Shown here: positions 24,743 through 35,663 of the stretch, piece by piece
Layout of the letters: the number at the start of each line of letters is the position of its first letter
Position numbering within the stretch: the stretch's first letter is position 1
Assembly: GCA_033439795.1 (NCBI GenBank)
Contig: JAUTDP010000011.1
Location: 2,294,001-2,358,000 of the forward strand
Length of the DNA stretch: 64,000 bases
Origin: Sordaria brevicollis
Taxonomy: Eukaryota > Ascomycota > Sordariomycetes > Sordariales > Sordariaceae
Direction: 5' to 3'
Position numbers and translations under genes: made by a program
The notes under the pieces: generated by a model
Seen by the model: only the letters and a program-made list of their open reading frames with translations
Told to the model about the DNA's origin: nothing
Databases searched by the model: none

Positions 24743-25274
24743 ACCCGATTCGGTTAGTCACAGTTAATTTAGCCGGCGTAGAAACTTTGTGGTTAGCTCG
24801 CGTTCTTAATAATTCATTCGCTCTAAAAACTAAAAGTATTATAAAATATAATATATAATTTTATTAACGTATTTAAATACGTAAATTTAATTACTAATTA
24901 TAAAATAGTATAATATTATAATACCCTCTACGAAAATATATTATATTATTATAATAATAATATAAATATAATATAATTTTATAATATTTTTATTATTTAA
25001 ATTAATATTAATTTCGAAATTTATTATATTAAGGTTATTAATAGGGAATATTATTCGTAAATATTTAACCGCTATACTATTAGCGTCCTTACAGTACCCC
25101 TTAAGGGTTAATAATAATATCTATAAAATTTAATATTTATAAAAACTTTTAGAGAATATTAAAAAGATTCGTATTATTCTAAATAATAATAAAATAATAA
25201 AGTTGTTATGCGGAAGTATTCCCGGGAAGAAAAGGGGGTGATATAATCAATATCTTATTTTAACTATGTAACTA

Positions 25275-25388
25275 CAGGGTTAGGGATATATATGGCACTG
25301 CCCCCAGAGTGCTCTCACATTAGGGTACACTACGCGGGCAGTGACACTGCCCGCGGAGTGAAACGACACTGCCCCCCGAGTGCGTCCC
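25275..25388 (-). repeat. Right terminal inverted repeat (114 bp)
   Basis: Reverse complement of the left repeat, with differences at two adjacent outer positions (GA/CG) and one inner base (catacat/catatat). Confidence 0.9.
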
Positions 25389-25396
25389 ATGTGAAA
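25389..25396. repeat. Right 8-bp target site duplication
   Basis: ATGTGAAA, exact copy of the sequence at 24621-24628. Confidence 0.8.
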
Positions 25397-26199
25397 GTAG
25401 GATGATTGCGAACCTTCGAAATTTTAGCGATAGAAACCAAGACATTTTGTTTTACTCCCTAGGTACCTTTAGTGTAAAGCATCTACGAGGTTGACACACA
25501 GGTAGGTCCTGTTGGGAAACGAATAAGATTCGACACTCAAGGAGGAAAAGGACAGGCCAGTCTGGGAATCTAGACTGGGCATAGCTAAATACACGAAGGA
25601 AGCGTAGCTATAAGATGCTGGTCTTCACGTATCGATGGAACGAGGTGATGGAAATGATCATGTCATTAATGATGGAAAAGGAGAAAGGAAAGGAACCGAG
25701 TCCTCCTGGACTCAGGAGCTATATAACACAAGTCTTCCCTGACTTGGACTTGCCAGGCAAGGCTGTGTTACCTTGGAAAACCAACCTGCCATGTTGGGTT
25801 CCCAATAATAGAGGTACCCAGGGAAGAAAAGTGCTGGAATAATGCGTGGAATCCTAATAATAAACACAGCGTAACCGAGGGCCTCGTTACTGGAAGATGT
25901 GATGGTGATTGTACTGGGTAAGATTGGGCGTCAAAAGTGCCCGCAGGCCACTAGATTTACTTATGCTATGTCACATATGTTCCTGACGCCTGCCGCGTCA
26001 CGGAACCCTCCTGCCTTTACGGCGTGTGGGCCTGCCAATTTACTTCCAGGTTGATGGAGGGACTTCTCCCCTGTGATCGAAACACTAAGGCCGTAGGTGG
26101 GAAGACTTAGCGGAGCTGGAGAGTCCCCCGGGAAGGACCGGCAGGCCCGGAAGGCCTGGCCTAGGGATACGCATAACCCCTGGGCATTGGCCCCTTAAC
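25397..26199. other. Non-coding, moderately repetitive-looking DNA
   Basis: No gene supported. Parts (TGTTGGGAAACG near 25510, TATATAA near 25721, AATAATAAACA near 25854) recall a solo LTR, but no matching target duplication or partner copy is visible in the window. Confidence 0.3.
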
Positions 26200-27130
26200 A
26201 TTAAGTAAACCTCAATTAGTTATATCAAGCAACTGCTACGGTTCTAATCTTATAGCTTAAAGATTAGCACCTTGCCTAAAAGAGAAAGTAAACTTGATTT
26301 CAAAAAATAAAAGCATTTCAAAATTTGGTAAAGAGATTTTAATGCAAGCTGCTACTACTTAAGAAAGTGCTTAGCATATTAAAAGTGTGATAATAAAGAG
26401 AAATTTGGACGCCAGAGCAACGTTTGGAGATTAATGAGAGAACGTTTACAAAAGTTATCTAAAAATACTTTTAGACAAAAGACCTAAAGATAGAGACGCT
26501 TATGGGTATGGTCTAGACAATGGATCTATCGCGAGGATATCTGAGAGAGCAGGGTGATAGCAGATTGTTGGAATTTATTACAGGTGTTCATTTTGAAAAG
26601 TTTTGTTTAGATAACATACGGACCCAGCTCAAATTGACGAGGGTGCATTCTAAAAAAAGAAACTAAGCTAAAGAATATTTTAGAAAGAAACATCATTTTA
26701 TAATTAAAGCTTTTGAAACTCAAACTCACGCGTAGCTAAAATAGAGCTTACTTAGGTATTAAAGCAAGTTGTTTAGAATAATCATATTAGAGCAAAATTG
26801 ACTGAATCATATTGAGATATTTTTACTAATTAGAAGAAAGCTTGAAAGCTAGGCTAAAACTAGGTCTCTGTTTTGAGAAGTATAAAGTAAGTATTGATAT
26901 GTTTCTTTCACGGAGGTAAAATTGATATTTACTCTGAGTAAGAACATTCTTTAAAGCATTCCATGAATATTTATGCTTAAAAATCTGAATCAATAAGAAA
27001 ATTACTAGTATTTTTCACTTGATCACTGAAAATTATATAATAAAGCTAAGCTCTTGTTTTTTGTTGTCCTTATTAGTTATAACTAAATAGTAAATAATAC
27101 GAAGACATAGAGATATGAGCGTACGGTAAT
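26200..27130. other. A/T-rich degenerate block
   Basis: About 930 bases clearly richer in A/T than the flanks, with stops in all frames and no intact coding. TA steps are common, but CA and TG are not fully depleted, so RIP is milder than in the 25-kb element. Probably a decayed transposon. No terminal repeats were found. Confidence 0.5.
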
Positions 27131-28183
27131 CATTATTATCCTCGATTTTTTACACGAGGTATCGTCGTTAAGAGAAGGAAGAACATGCATGTTGGGAAGA
27201 ACGCAGAGAAGACGGGACTAGGCATCTCGAACTATGTTTCTCTTCACTTCAACATCGTTCTTTTTGTCAGCCTCTCTTCACCTCTTTTCCATTGAACCTT
27301 TCTACCTCTAGGTAGCATTTGAGGTCCCGTCATCGCTTTTGCTCGAGAAGGGAGTCTCTTCAAGTTTGGTAGCTCCTGCCTATCGCATAAATCACTGCAG
27401 TTCTCTGCCCTGTTAGCCGGCGAGGGCCTGGTTGTGTTGGCCATTGCGCCTGCCTGCACACAGACAATGCCTTCCTCAGTGAAAGTGGTACTTGGCATTT
27501 GGAGTTGGGTACTTTTGGTGGAGTAGGGAGGAAGTTTACATCAAGTACTCCAACGCAACCACAGAGCATGCAGGAGTGGCCAACAGGACGCACCGGCACG
27601 CATGGGTACTCGGCTGGTCTTTCTGGGTATGTAGCTGCTGGTTCTCCGCCCTTTTGAGCAATGTAGCCTGGAGTTCAACGGTCATTCACCGAAGCACTCT
27701 GTTCACAAGGGTAGCGATCTCACAGAGGCAGCAGAGGTTAGCTGATGCAATGCCATAAATCTCTTTCTTTGCAAGTCCATCGGTCAACGAAAAAGAAAAC
27801 GACTTTCATCACCCGAAAACGAGCTCTTCTACTGGCAATGCCAGATTCCCATTCAACGAACCAAAGCCAGCACTCCTAACACCGTGCTTCAAGAAAAAGA
27901 AAGAAACCACGGCGATGACCACCCATTTACCAAGACCAAATGACTCCAACCAGCACCGTAAAGCAACCATCCAGCCTGTTTCCCAACCTCCAAAGCCGAA
28001 AACAAAAAGAAGAAAAGCGCCACCAAGTGTTACGAGTCCAAAGCAAAACCCCAAAGAACCAAGCCGAGCATGGCCACCAAGAAACTCCGCAAAAGAGAGC
28101 AGCAGCGATGATGTTGAGGTTATAATAAGTCCTTGGAGCACGAAAAAGCACCGGTGGTGATGGTCGGCAGGCGATGGGAGGCT
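27131..28183. other. Intergenic and 3' flank of the 28.3-kb gene
   Basis: No supported gene. The motif TACCTCTAGGTA is at 27303. The right end includes the terminal exon/3'UTR of the gene at 28272. Confidence 0.4.
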
Positions 28184-28271
28184 CTACAATAACACACAGT
28201 CAAAGTCAGCAACCATTCTGCCAAGCAAGCACGAGAATGATAAAAACCCAACAAAGGAAAGCAAAACATAC

Positions 28272-28805
28272 CTAAACCTCACCAACGGCATCACCACCCT
28301 CGTCGGCAGTGGTGTAAACCGCATCGAGGGCATCGGCGGCCACGAGGGCATGGAACTCCTCGATAGCCTCGTCGGCAGAAGACATCGCCGGCTTCTTTGA
28401 AGGAGTCTCCTCCTCCTCCTCTTCGAGCTCCGCCTCGTCGGCGGTGCGCTTCTTCGACGGAGTCAGAAGCATTCCGGCCTTGGGAGGACGGCCGCGTCCC
28501 CTCTTCTTGGCAGGAGTGCCGTCGGAGTCGTCGGCGGCAGTCTTCTTCGTGCTCTTGGGAGCAAGATCAGGCTCGCTGGGAGGGTTGCCAAACTCGTACT
28601 TCTTACGAAGCTGGCGGAACATCTCCCTGAAGGAGTTCACCTTCAGGCCAGCAAAGTCGGCAGCGCGCTCCATGTCGACGTCCATCGGAGAGCGCAGAGC
28701 GTTCAAGGCGCCAAAAAGCACCTTCTGCTCACTGAGAGTGAGCTGGCGACCGCGAATAGCGCAAGGCGAGTCGCTATTAATAGGAGTCGGCTTCGGAGGC
28801 GCCAT
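28272..28805 (-). CDS. Myb/SANT-like domain protein with AT-hook
   Basis: 177 aa, single coding exon. The N-terminal domain (~24-73) reads LTLSEQKVLFGALNALRSPM, VDMERAADFAGLKVNSF and REMFRQLRKKYEFG: three predicted helices in the order seen in its paralogues at 31.0, 34.7 and 38.0 kb. A linker carries an AT-hook (KKRGRGRPPKAG) and TPSKKR basic repeats, then an acidic Glu run and ETPSKKPAM. The start is the ATG in TTCAAAATGG, after a 5'UTR intron at about 28881-28818 (GTAAGT ... CAG). A second intron follows the stop directly (TAG|GTATGT, 28271-28184, branch GCTGAC, acceptor TGTAG). Nuclear DNA binding is inferred from the AT-hook; no function is known. Confidence 0.8.
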   Translation of the reverse strand: MAPPKPTPINSDSPCAIRGRQLTLSEQKVLFGALNALRSPMDVDMERAADFAGLKVNSFREMFRQLRKKYEFGNPPSEPDLAPKSTKKTAADDSDGTPAKKRGRGRPPKAGMLLTPSKKRTADEAELEEEEEETPSKKPAMSSADEAIEEFHALVAADALDAVYTTADEGGDAVGEV

Positions 28806-29574
28806 TTTGAATGAACTCTGCTTGTTGATATCAATCAGCAACGTTGTTTAATGAGAAAAAGGATATTCGTGGAGGACTTACGTTGTGATGAAGGCTAGTG
28901 AAGCTTACGAGAGCTTTGGTTTTCAGGCGATGATCCTCGACGAGCGAAAGGCAGGAAGAAATGCTTGAGTTGGAGGGGTTCTGCGAGCAACGAGGAGTAA
29001 GATTTCTGTCACCATTTGAAGGAAGAAACGATGAGGGACAAGCCACGCAAAGCTTACACACGACGAAGGAAAGCATACAGCACTTGCTGCGGTCATCGGT
29101 GAGCCGATGTATCATCGTGGCCAACGTATCATCGTTCCCAGGAGGATATGGGGGGTGAATATACGTTCGTGTAGGCACAAGAGGGCTTGAAAGCGTGGTG
29201 ATGGCAACAGTTTTGAGCAGCGCAAAACACAGGCTTGGGGCCGACGAAAATGTGCCAGAGACGAGAAGGGAAATATCCGCCAACGCTTGAAGAACGAATA
29301 AAGAAAACCGTATGGGTTAGGAAGGGGTATCTTACGAGAAGGAGCTGGCGATTTGCGAGGGAGCTCAAGATGTTGTTGCTTGAGGAAAAGAAGAGTGTCC
29401 AGGAGGGGAAAATCGCGAGGAACAAAACATGAAGAACGAGCAGCAGGCACGCCTAGATTCCAGTGTGGACCCGTTGCCAGCTGGAGGGGGTGAAACAAAA
29501 CGGCACTCAGAAGACACACCCATTGCCAAATTCGAGAACGTCTACCTATTATAGGCCGCCATTTCTATCCAGTC
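28806..29574. promoter_or_regulatory. 5'UTR and promoter of the 28.3-kb gene
   Basis: Holds the 5'UTR intron and leader. The word TGGACCCGTTGCC at 29465 recurs, changed, about 740 nt upstream of the 34.7-kb and 31.0-kb paralogue starts (TGGACCCGTAGCT at 36403, TGGAGCCG at 32549). Confidence 0.4.
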
Positions 29575-30370
29575 CTACGGTTCCTCGAGACGAACACCCC
29601 TGCCCAGGTGACGAACACCCCCTCGTTGGCCAATGGAGAACGCTCTCTGGCTAGGACGCCAGACGGGTATGGCCGTTTTCTGAGGCATCTAGACCTAGTC
29701 CGTTCTACCTCTGATACTCCACTCGCACAGTACGTTATCCCCCTGGCCCTGATGAGTATTCATATTCCTATTGTTTCCTCAGGCCCTCGAGATGAACGTC
29801 CCTTGGTTGGCCAGCAGGGGACGTGCTCTGGGAAGGTGGTGGGAAGATACGTGACGCCCGGAAGGTGCCTGACCTGCTACCTCCTAAGTTTATGACTCCT
29901 CTTGCAGAGTGCAGTGCTCAACTTGTTCTGGTACGCATCCATGTTCTTATGCTCCAGTCCTCAAGACGAACGCCTCACGCTGACTAGTTTGATTCGCGCT
30001 TTGAGAAAGGGCGTACGATATGCATCTACCTATGTGACGTCTGCAAGAGAACTGCTCCCTTTCTACCTCGAGATCTCCCTTGGGCCTTGCAGAGTACTAG
30101 TTGACGGTATCCAGTTGGCCCTGGCAAGTGTTCATATCCTCTTGTTCTCTCGCGTTCTCGAGATGAAGCTTCCCTCGTTGGCCAGTGAGGGACGCATTCT
30201 GGAAAGGTGGCAAGAAGATATGTGACGTCTGGAGAGTGCCTGGCCTACTATCTGCTACATTATATGCCTGCTCATGGCCCCGCGCACAGATGCCGGCGTC
30301 CAGCTGTTCTGGTGCACATTCATTTTTATACACCTTCTTTGTTTCTACCAAGCGCTCGCTCACGTTGTTT
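29575..30370. repeat. Degenerate tandem array of ~190-bp units
   Basis: About five diverged units, marked by CTCGAGATGAA-type words at ~29575, 29786, ~29963, 30157 and ~30345. Units at 29786 and 30157 agree best: TTGGCCAG, then GGGACG, then TCTGG(G/A)AAGGTGG, then GAAGATA(C/T)GTGACG, then GTGCCTG(A/G)CCT. The first unit contains GGCCAATGGAGAACG. Not coding; short frames through it are inconsistent between units. Confidence 0.6.
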
Positions 30371-30932
30371 CATCATCGTTGTTGCTCCTCATTTCCTCAG
30401 CTCCGAAAATTCGGCAACTTTGTTTGGCAAAATTTCACAGATACTCGCATATTCATTTTGAGAGAAAGATCTTTGTTGACTGATGCGGTTCTATATCAGA
30501 TGGCAGAAACTGAGAACTACCATATTCTGAGCGCACCGAAGAAGATTTGACCGTTGAAAACAATTAAGATGAACGACAACAAAAGTGCCGAAAACCAGAC
30601 CGACCTACCTCAAACCAGTATAAAAGTGAGCAGGAATGCTAATTGCGTTTGAAAGCTCATGCAGCAGCAGAAAACCAGAAATCAAGCCGATGTCCTCCTG
30701 TCCTATGCCTGACCACTAGAGTAAACTCCAAGAACCCCTGTATCAAGTCTATTTCCCAACCACAAAATGTCCTCCGTGTCCTGTCATGTGTTCCAAACTC
30801 CAAGAAGTCCCAGTGAGACGCAAAAAAGCATCAGGAAGCCAACTGTAAGTATAGGAAAACAAGTGTCGTGGAACCCTGATATTATGGAGCCGGCAGAAAA
30901 TCGTGGTGGCAGGTGAATCTATTGCAATAGAT
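30371..30932. other. Intergenic, 3' flank of the 31.0-kb gene
   Basis: No gene or repeat recognised. The right end borders the post-stop intron of the 31.0-kb gene. Confidence 0.4.
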
Positions 30933-31009
30933 CTGTGAAAGGCAAACAACAACGTTAGCACAATGTTCTCTTAATTGCGATGAACGAAAGAAGGAAAAGA
31001 AGGACTTAC

Positions 31010-31813
31010 TCAAACATCGCCAGTATCGGCGGCAGACTCCTCGGCCTTGGAGGGGGAGGCATTGCCATCCTCCATGGCAACATCGATGCTGTCGCCACTG
31101 GTAGGAGCAGCCTCAGCAGGCTCGGAGGCCTGCAGCTCCTCGCCGTAAATGTAGGTGCTCTCCTCCAAAGCAGCAGCAGCGAGCGCCTCAGCCTCGGCAG
31201 CGGCCGCGGCCTCGGCCTCCCTCTTTTGTTTCGGAGTCATGCGAGGTTTGCGGGGGGTGGCAGTCCGCTTCTTCTTCTTGGCAGGAGTCTCTTGCTCCAT
31301 GCCATCGGCACCATCAAGATTCTCGGCGTCGCCAGCAGTGCGCTTCTTGGAAGAAGCAGTGTTCAAGCCATCAAAAGTCGACTTGGTAGGGGAGTCGGGA
31401 GTAGCCAGGCTGTCAGCCATGGTGAGAGTGTCCAGGCCGGGAATGCCTGGGGTGACAGGAGAAGGGCCACCACTATCAGCGGCAGGGGCAGCTTTCTTGG
31501 CCGAGCGGCCACGACCACGAGCACCAGTGCCGGGAGCCTTGGTGGGAGTGTAGACAGCCTCGCTGTCACCGTCGGCGCCAGCGGGCTTGGGGGCAGCGAC
31601 ACCCTCAATCTGGAGCTTCTTCTTCAAGGTAGGCCACATCTTCTTGAAGGAGCCCACAGTGTAGCCGCCAGTGACCGCAGCGGCGTCCATGTCGACCACG
31701 ATGGGGGCCGTGACATTGGACAGAGCCGCGCAAAGCAGCTTGATATCGGCGGCGCTGAGGGTAACACTGTTGATGGCGTAAGCCATCTCGGAAGAAGCAG
31801 CCTTGGGAGGCAT
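31010..31813 (-). CDS. Myb/SANT-like domain protein with AT-hook-like linker
   Basis: 267 aa, single coding exon. Domain ~18-66: VTLSAADIKLLCAALSNVTA, then PIVVDMDAAAVTGGYTVGSF and KKMWPTLKKKLQ, aligning helix by helix with the 28.3-, 34.7- and 38.0-kb paralogues. The linker has GARGRGRSAKKAAP (AT-hook-like), a MADS-A-TPDSPTK motif shared with two paralogues, KKKKRTATPRKPRMTPKQKR and an Ala/Glu helix. The C-terminus is acidic, with YIYGEEL near the end. ATG chosen after an acceptor (CTGCAG) of a 5'UTR intron (~32074-31833). The stop TGA abuts a donor (TGA|GTAAGT, intron 31009-30933, branch GCTAACG, acceptor TTTCACAG). Confidence 0.8.
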   Translation of the reverse strand: MPPKAASSEMAYAINSVTLSAADIKLLCAALSNVTAPIVVDMDAAAVTGGYTVGSFKKMWPTLKKKLQIEGVAAPKPAGADGDSEAVYTPTKAPGTGARGRGRSAKKAAPAADSGGPSPVTPGIPGLDTLTMADSLATPDSPTKSTFDGLNTASSKKRTAGDAENLDGADGMEQETPAKKKKRTATPRKPRMTPKQKREAEAAAAAEAEALAAAALEESTYIYGEELQASEPAEAAPTSGDSIDVAMEDGNASPSKAEESAADTGDV

Positions 31814-34560
31814 TTTGAGCTTGATGGAAGTACTGCAGGTAGAAGGCAATGGTTAGGTTCGATCAACAGAATGAGAAACACGCTCGATCAGCTTGCCATG
31901 AGGTGAAAAAGTGCGACCATGGCGACAAACCGAACGATAACAGAAGAAGAGAGAGACACAACCTCGCCTGGACAAAAAAGACAAGGCGAGGAACTCGTGA
32001 GGGAACGGAAGGGAATGATGAAGGACAGCTGAAGCTAGTGTCCATGAGGTAAGACGGGCATGAAATCAACTTACGATCGAGTGAAGATGAACTTTATAGT
32101 TCTGTGACGACCGTGATGACGATCGTGTGGTGGGCAACAAGGAGTGGAATCTTGAGGCGCGATGAGCTGCTTAGCAACTGGAAGACCTGCTCGAGAACGA
32201 AATTAGAACGATGCTATTGCGACCAGGAGCAGAAAGCTTCATGCCATCGACTTGGGTGACGAAGATCAGTGAAGCGGAAGATGATGATATACTCACAAGA
32301 TGGGAAAGCTTGCTTGCGATATCTTGCTAGGAAGAAACACAAAGCAGTGGAATCTTGAGGTCGTGGTAGTGGGTTGAACGAAGAAACTGTTCTTGCTTGA
32401 GGAAGAGATAAACTCGAAGGAGAAAGCTTGGAGGAGAAGATATTCTTGGAGGGGAAAAAGAACTTGGAGGGGAAAGAAAGCAGAGTGCCTATCAGGCAGA
32501 GAAACAGTAACGAAGTGCCAGCCTCCGTCCGAATGAACCAATACTGGGTGGAGCCGAAGGAAACGGAAAACAAGCTGCCACACAGTCAGAAACGCCCCGC
32601 CTGCGAAAAACGGTTCAAATATCACCGCCTGACCACCTACCCCTAGAGGTCCTCAGAATAAACCGCCCCCCTTGACCAATGGAGAAGGCCTATTGGGAAC
32701 TACAGAAAGATAGCAGGACTCAGAAACGGTAACTTGCATCAGATTATACGTGAGTTCCTCGAGTGTAGTTGATCTTATTCTAGGGGGTAAATGTTCGAGA
32801 ACCTCCCTCATCGTGACTCAGCTATTGGTACACGCCCTCTCCCAAGCTTACAAGCACTCCCACGTACTATAGGGGCGTGTGTTGTGGAAGCTTTGGCTAG
32901 ATATGAGGACCCAGCACGGGTATCTTGCAGAGAATCGTACCCGAAATCCTTGTGGTTGTAGCCGAACTCGGACTGCCAGTTATCAAGAAGCACCCCCTTG
33001 TGACCACCAACGGGTAGATGCCCACTTCCAGGCCTGAAGGGATCCAAGCTGTGCCACACCAGGCCATTAGGGACTGGACTCGGCGTGGCTGCAAGCAGAA
33101 GAGGAATGAGGCCAGAAGAAAGCTCAAACAACAGTATCATTTTGTAGAATGCGTGCCGAAGTGTGTATGTTCGCTCGTAAAAGTCTCGTGAATCGTAAGA
33201 AAGCCCTTTTCGACAGTGGGGATATGCCCCTCCACGGGCCAGGAGGAACTCCCTCACATTATACACTTGACCAACGAGCAATCTCTACACGGCACCACAA
33301 GTGTTGAAAGACAAGGCTTGGAACACCGTCAATGTTGATATATTACGTAGAACCTGTTCCAAGATACTTGCTCCTGAGAGTTACTTGAAACTTGTGGGCG
33401 CCCTTTTGTGACCCTCCTACTATGCCGCTCCTGAGCCAGGAAGAACTCCCACATGGGCGACACTCAGTTGATCAAGACGGCCATCCGCAAAACTGCCCCC
33501 GTGAGAACAGAAATGAGCCCAGCAGGAAGTAGTGTAAGCTTGATCCAGCGCCCAAAGCCCAAGCGTGCCGAATACCACAACAATCGTATCTCCCAGATTG
33601 CCGAGCAGCTAGGATCAGACGGGTACTTCATATCGGCAGGTGTGTTCGTCGAAGTATCGTTGCCAGTTTCTGCTGTTCCGTGGCGTTATTGCTGGGCGCA
33701 GGCTGGTCGATGGGAGCCACGGCTGGGTTAGAGAACGCAACGACATCGGCTTCCGCGATTCTACCAATGATCCCGTCAAGGGCGCCAGGAAAGTGCGTGG
33801 AAGCCAAAGGGGGCAGATGCTACATGACTCCCGGATGCAATTACTTCTTCATCGATCGCCGCCCGTCAAATGGGGATTCCAGCCAAGTTGAGGCAAGATT
33901 GGTCCCATCAGTAGAATCTGTTCCAAAACAATTGCTCCCGAATGCCTCTCAAATCCTTGAGAAGGCCTTTTGTAATCCTTCGTTCATGTCCCCTTAAGAG
34001 GGTGTGAGAACCCCCATCTGTACCAAACTGGATCAACGAGGACAAGTTGGAACTACCCCTTGCCACTTCTGTCAGTAAGGGGTTGACACTGGAGGGATCT
34101 CACGTCTTTTTCGCAATTCTCAACTTGTTGAAGCTTCGAAGCAACTGAGAAACTAAGCAAGTGATGGTCAAGCTATCTTGAATGAATGAGGCAAGAGGAG
34201 TTTGTTGCCATGTATTACGCTGACCGTGTAGAGAAATCACGAAAATAACACTTCAAGCGCGGGAAATTTCCATCAAGAATGACCATGGACTGAACCCAAC
34301 TTCATTGATTAAGAGTCAAAGACAAGTCCTAAGCGCCACACGAATAGTCTATAATTAAACGAACATCCGTAGTCCAGATCTTCTTAAACGCCTCGCTTGT
34401 ATGTCTTGTAGTCTAGTCTAACCGAAAAGAAGCCGAACCCCAAAAGTGCAAAAAAGCACGCCGAAAGAAGAGTCGCAACTGAAGTAAGGAACCAAAACGC
34501 CTTTGCCGACAATACTATGAAATCGCTTGCGAAAGAAAGATCGAGAGCCGGGAGTTCAGA
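31814..34560. other. Upstream region of the 31.0-kb gene plus relic-like DNA
   Basis: 31814-32640 is the leader, 5'UTR intron and promoter of the 31.0-kb gene. The word GACCAATGGAGAAGGCC at ~32672 matches, with changes, sequences upstream of the 28.3-kb gene (TTGGCCAATGGAGAACGC) and, reversed, the 38.0-kb gene. 32800-34000 has short open frames on both strands (33281-32808 minus; 33453-33731 and 33680-33997 plus) with protein-like patches but no shared start or domain, and the words GCCAGGA(G/A)GAACTCCC are repeated at ~33238 and ~33435. Probably decayed duplicated DNA. Confidence 0.4.
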
Positions 34561-34655
34561 CTGAGGGACAAAAAGCATTAGTAACCTGACATTTCCTCTT
34601 CCGATCAAGACAAGACCCACAAGAAAACACAGCTAAAAACACACATACCTGAAGC

Positions 34656-35663
34656 TTACATGTAGTTGACGCTAGACGTGCCGTCAACGTCACTAGAGGC
34701 GGCATCTGCCTCGGCAGCTTTAACCTCCTCCGCCAAATCCAGAAGCTCAGCAGCCTCACTACGATGCTCCTCGCCGCCAAAGGTTTCCATGCCACCCATG
34801 GCGGTATCACCACCGGCAGCAAAACCAAAGGCGGCAGCGTTGTCGACAGCAACGCCGGCAGCAGCAAAGTCAGCAGGAGGAACGAAAGCGACAGGACGAA
34901 CAAAACCAACAGCAGGTCCAACACGACCGGCGCTCCTGGCAGCGGCAGCAACAGCACGAGCAGCCTCCAAGTCGCGACGGGCCTGGCCATACGGAGGAGA
35001 ATTCGGATCTCCAATCCGCCATCCCGCCGCGACCGCCGCGTCAGCCCCCTGCATGATGGCCTGCACCTCGGCCTCAGTCTCTGCCTCGAGGGCAGCCCTC
35101 TCAGCAGCCCTCTCGCGCTCCTTCTGGGCACTCCAGCGAGGCTTGCGAGGCCTCTTGGCCGGAGTGTCCTCCGGGTCGAGGTCGGCGGCGGCGGCGGCAC
35201 GCTTCCTCCCGACGGGTGGCTTGGAGGGTGTCTCGGGGCTGTCGGCCATCGAGAGGCCGGCCATGCCCGGGGTAGCCAGGGTGGTTGCGGTCGGGGTGGT
35301 GAGGAGGGGGCCACCAGTGCTGCCGTTGGCCGCGGCGGCAGACGTCTTCTTGACGGGGGTCTCGACGGCAGTGGCTTCGCCATCAGAAGTGGCCTCACCA
35401 GAGCCGTTGCTGACAGTGGCACTGGCAGCCCGGGTACCACCAAGAGTGGGCAGGTTGAACTTGGCGCGGAAGCGACTGTACATCACACCGAAGACCTTTT
35501 TGTTCTTCATGCCGGCCGATTTGGCGGCGCCCTCGGTGTCGACCTGGATGGGAGCGGTCAGGTTCTCCATGATGGCGCACATGATCTTCATGTCGCTCTC
35601 GGTGGGCTTGATGCCGTTAATGGTGCCTGTGAAGGTGGCGAGATCGACAAACTTGGGAGGCAT
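34656..35663 (-). CDS. Myb/SANT-like domain protein with Ala-rich tail
   Basis: 335 aa, single coding exon. Domain ~18-68: IKPTESDMKIMCAIMENLTA, then PIQVDTEGAAKSAGMKNKKV and FGVMYSRFRAKFNL. Its third helix (YSRFRA) resembles the MRYSRFRA helix of the 49.3-kb gene. A Ser/Ala/Thr linker has PETPSKPPVGRKR and DTPAKRPRKPRWS basic motifs and the shared LSMADSPETPSK block, then a long Ala/Glu helix and a Gly/Phe/Ala tail ending SSVNYM. Start is the ATG after a 5'UTR intron (35813-35694, GTGAGT ... TTACAG). The stop TAA lies 7 nt before another donor (TTCAG|GTATGT, intron 34648-34561, branch TACTAATG). Role unknown. Confidence 0.8.
   Translation of the reverse strand: MPPKFVDLATFTGTINGIKPTESDMKIMCAIMENLTAPIQVDTEGAAKSAGMKNKKVFGVMYSRFRAKFNLPTLGGTRAASATVSNGSGEATSDGEATAVETPVKKTSAAAANGSTGGPLLTTPTATTLATPGMAGLSMADSPETPSKPPVGRKRAAAAADLDPEDTPAKRPRKPRWSAQKERERAAERAALEAETEAEVQAIMQGADAAVAAGWRIGDPNSPPYGQARRDLEAARAVAAAARSAGRVGPAVGFVRPVAFVPPADFAAAGVAVDNAAAFGFAAGGDTAMGGMETFGGEEHRSEAAELLDLAEEVKAAEADAASSDVDGTSSVNYM

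Larger units (their letters stand above)
24629..25388. mobile_element. Non-autonomous hAT-like DNA element with RIP-like core
   Basis: A 760-bp element flanked by a perfect 8-bp direct repeat (ATGTGAAA), with 114-bp terminal inverted repeats matching at about 111 of 114 positions. An 8-bp target duplication is typical of the hAT superfamily. The ends begin GGGA(GA/CG)CACTCGGGGGG. There is no transposase frame. The core, about 24780-25230, is overwhelmingly A/T with many TA steps and almost no CA or TG while CG remains, which is the pattern expected after RIP. The terminal repeats are GC-rich and keep many CA/TG steps, so they appear untouched. Family placement rests on the target duplication length only. 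Confidence 0.85.

Noticed and set aside
25508..25990. Possible solo LTR (TGTTGGG start, TATATAA, AATAATAAA)
   Set aside because: No clear 3' CA end with matching target duplication, no partner LTR.
32808..33997. Short protein-like frames on both strands
   Set aside because: No shared start, splice sites or family; patches change frame, consistent with decayed DNA.
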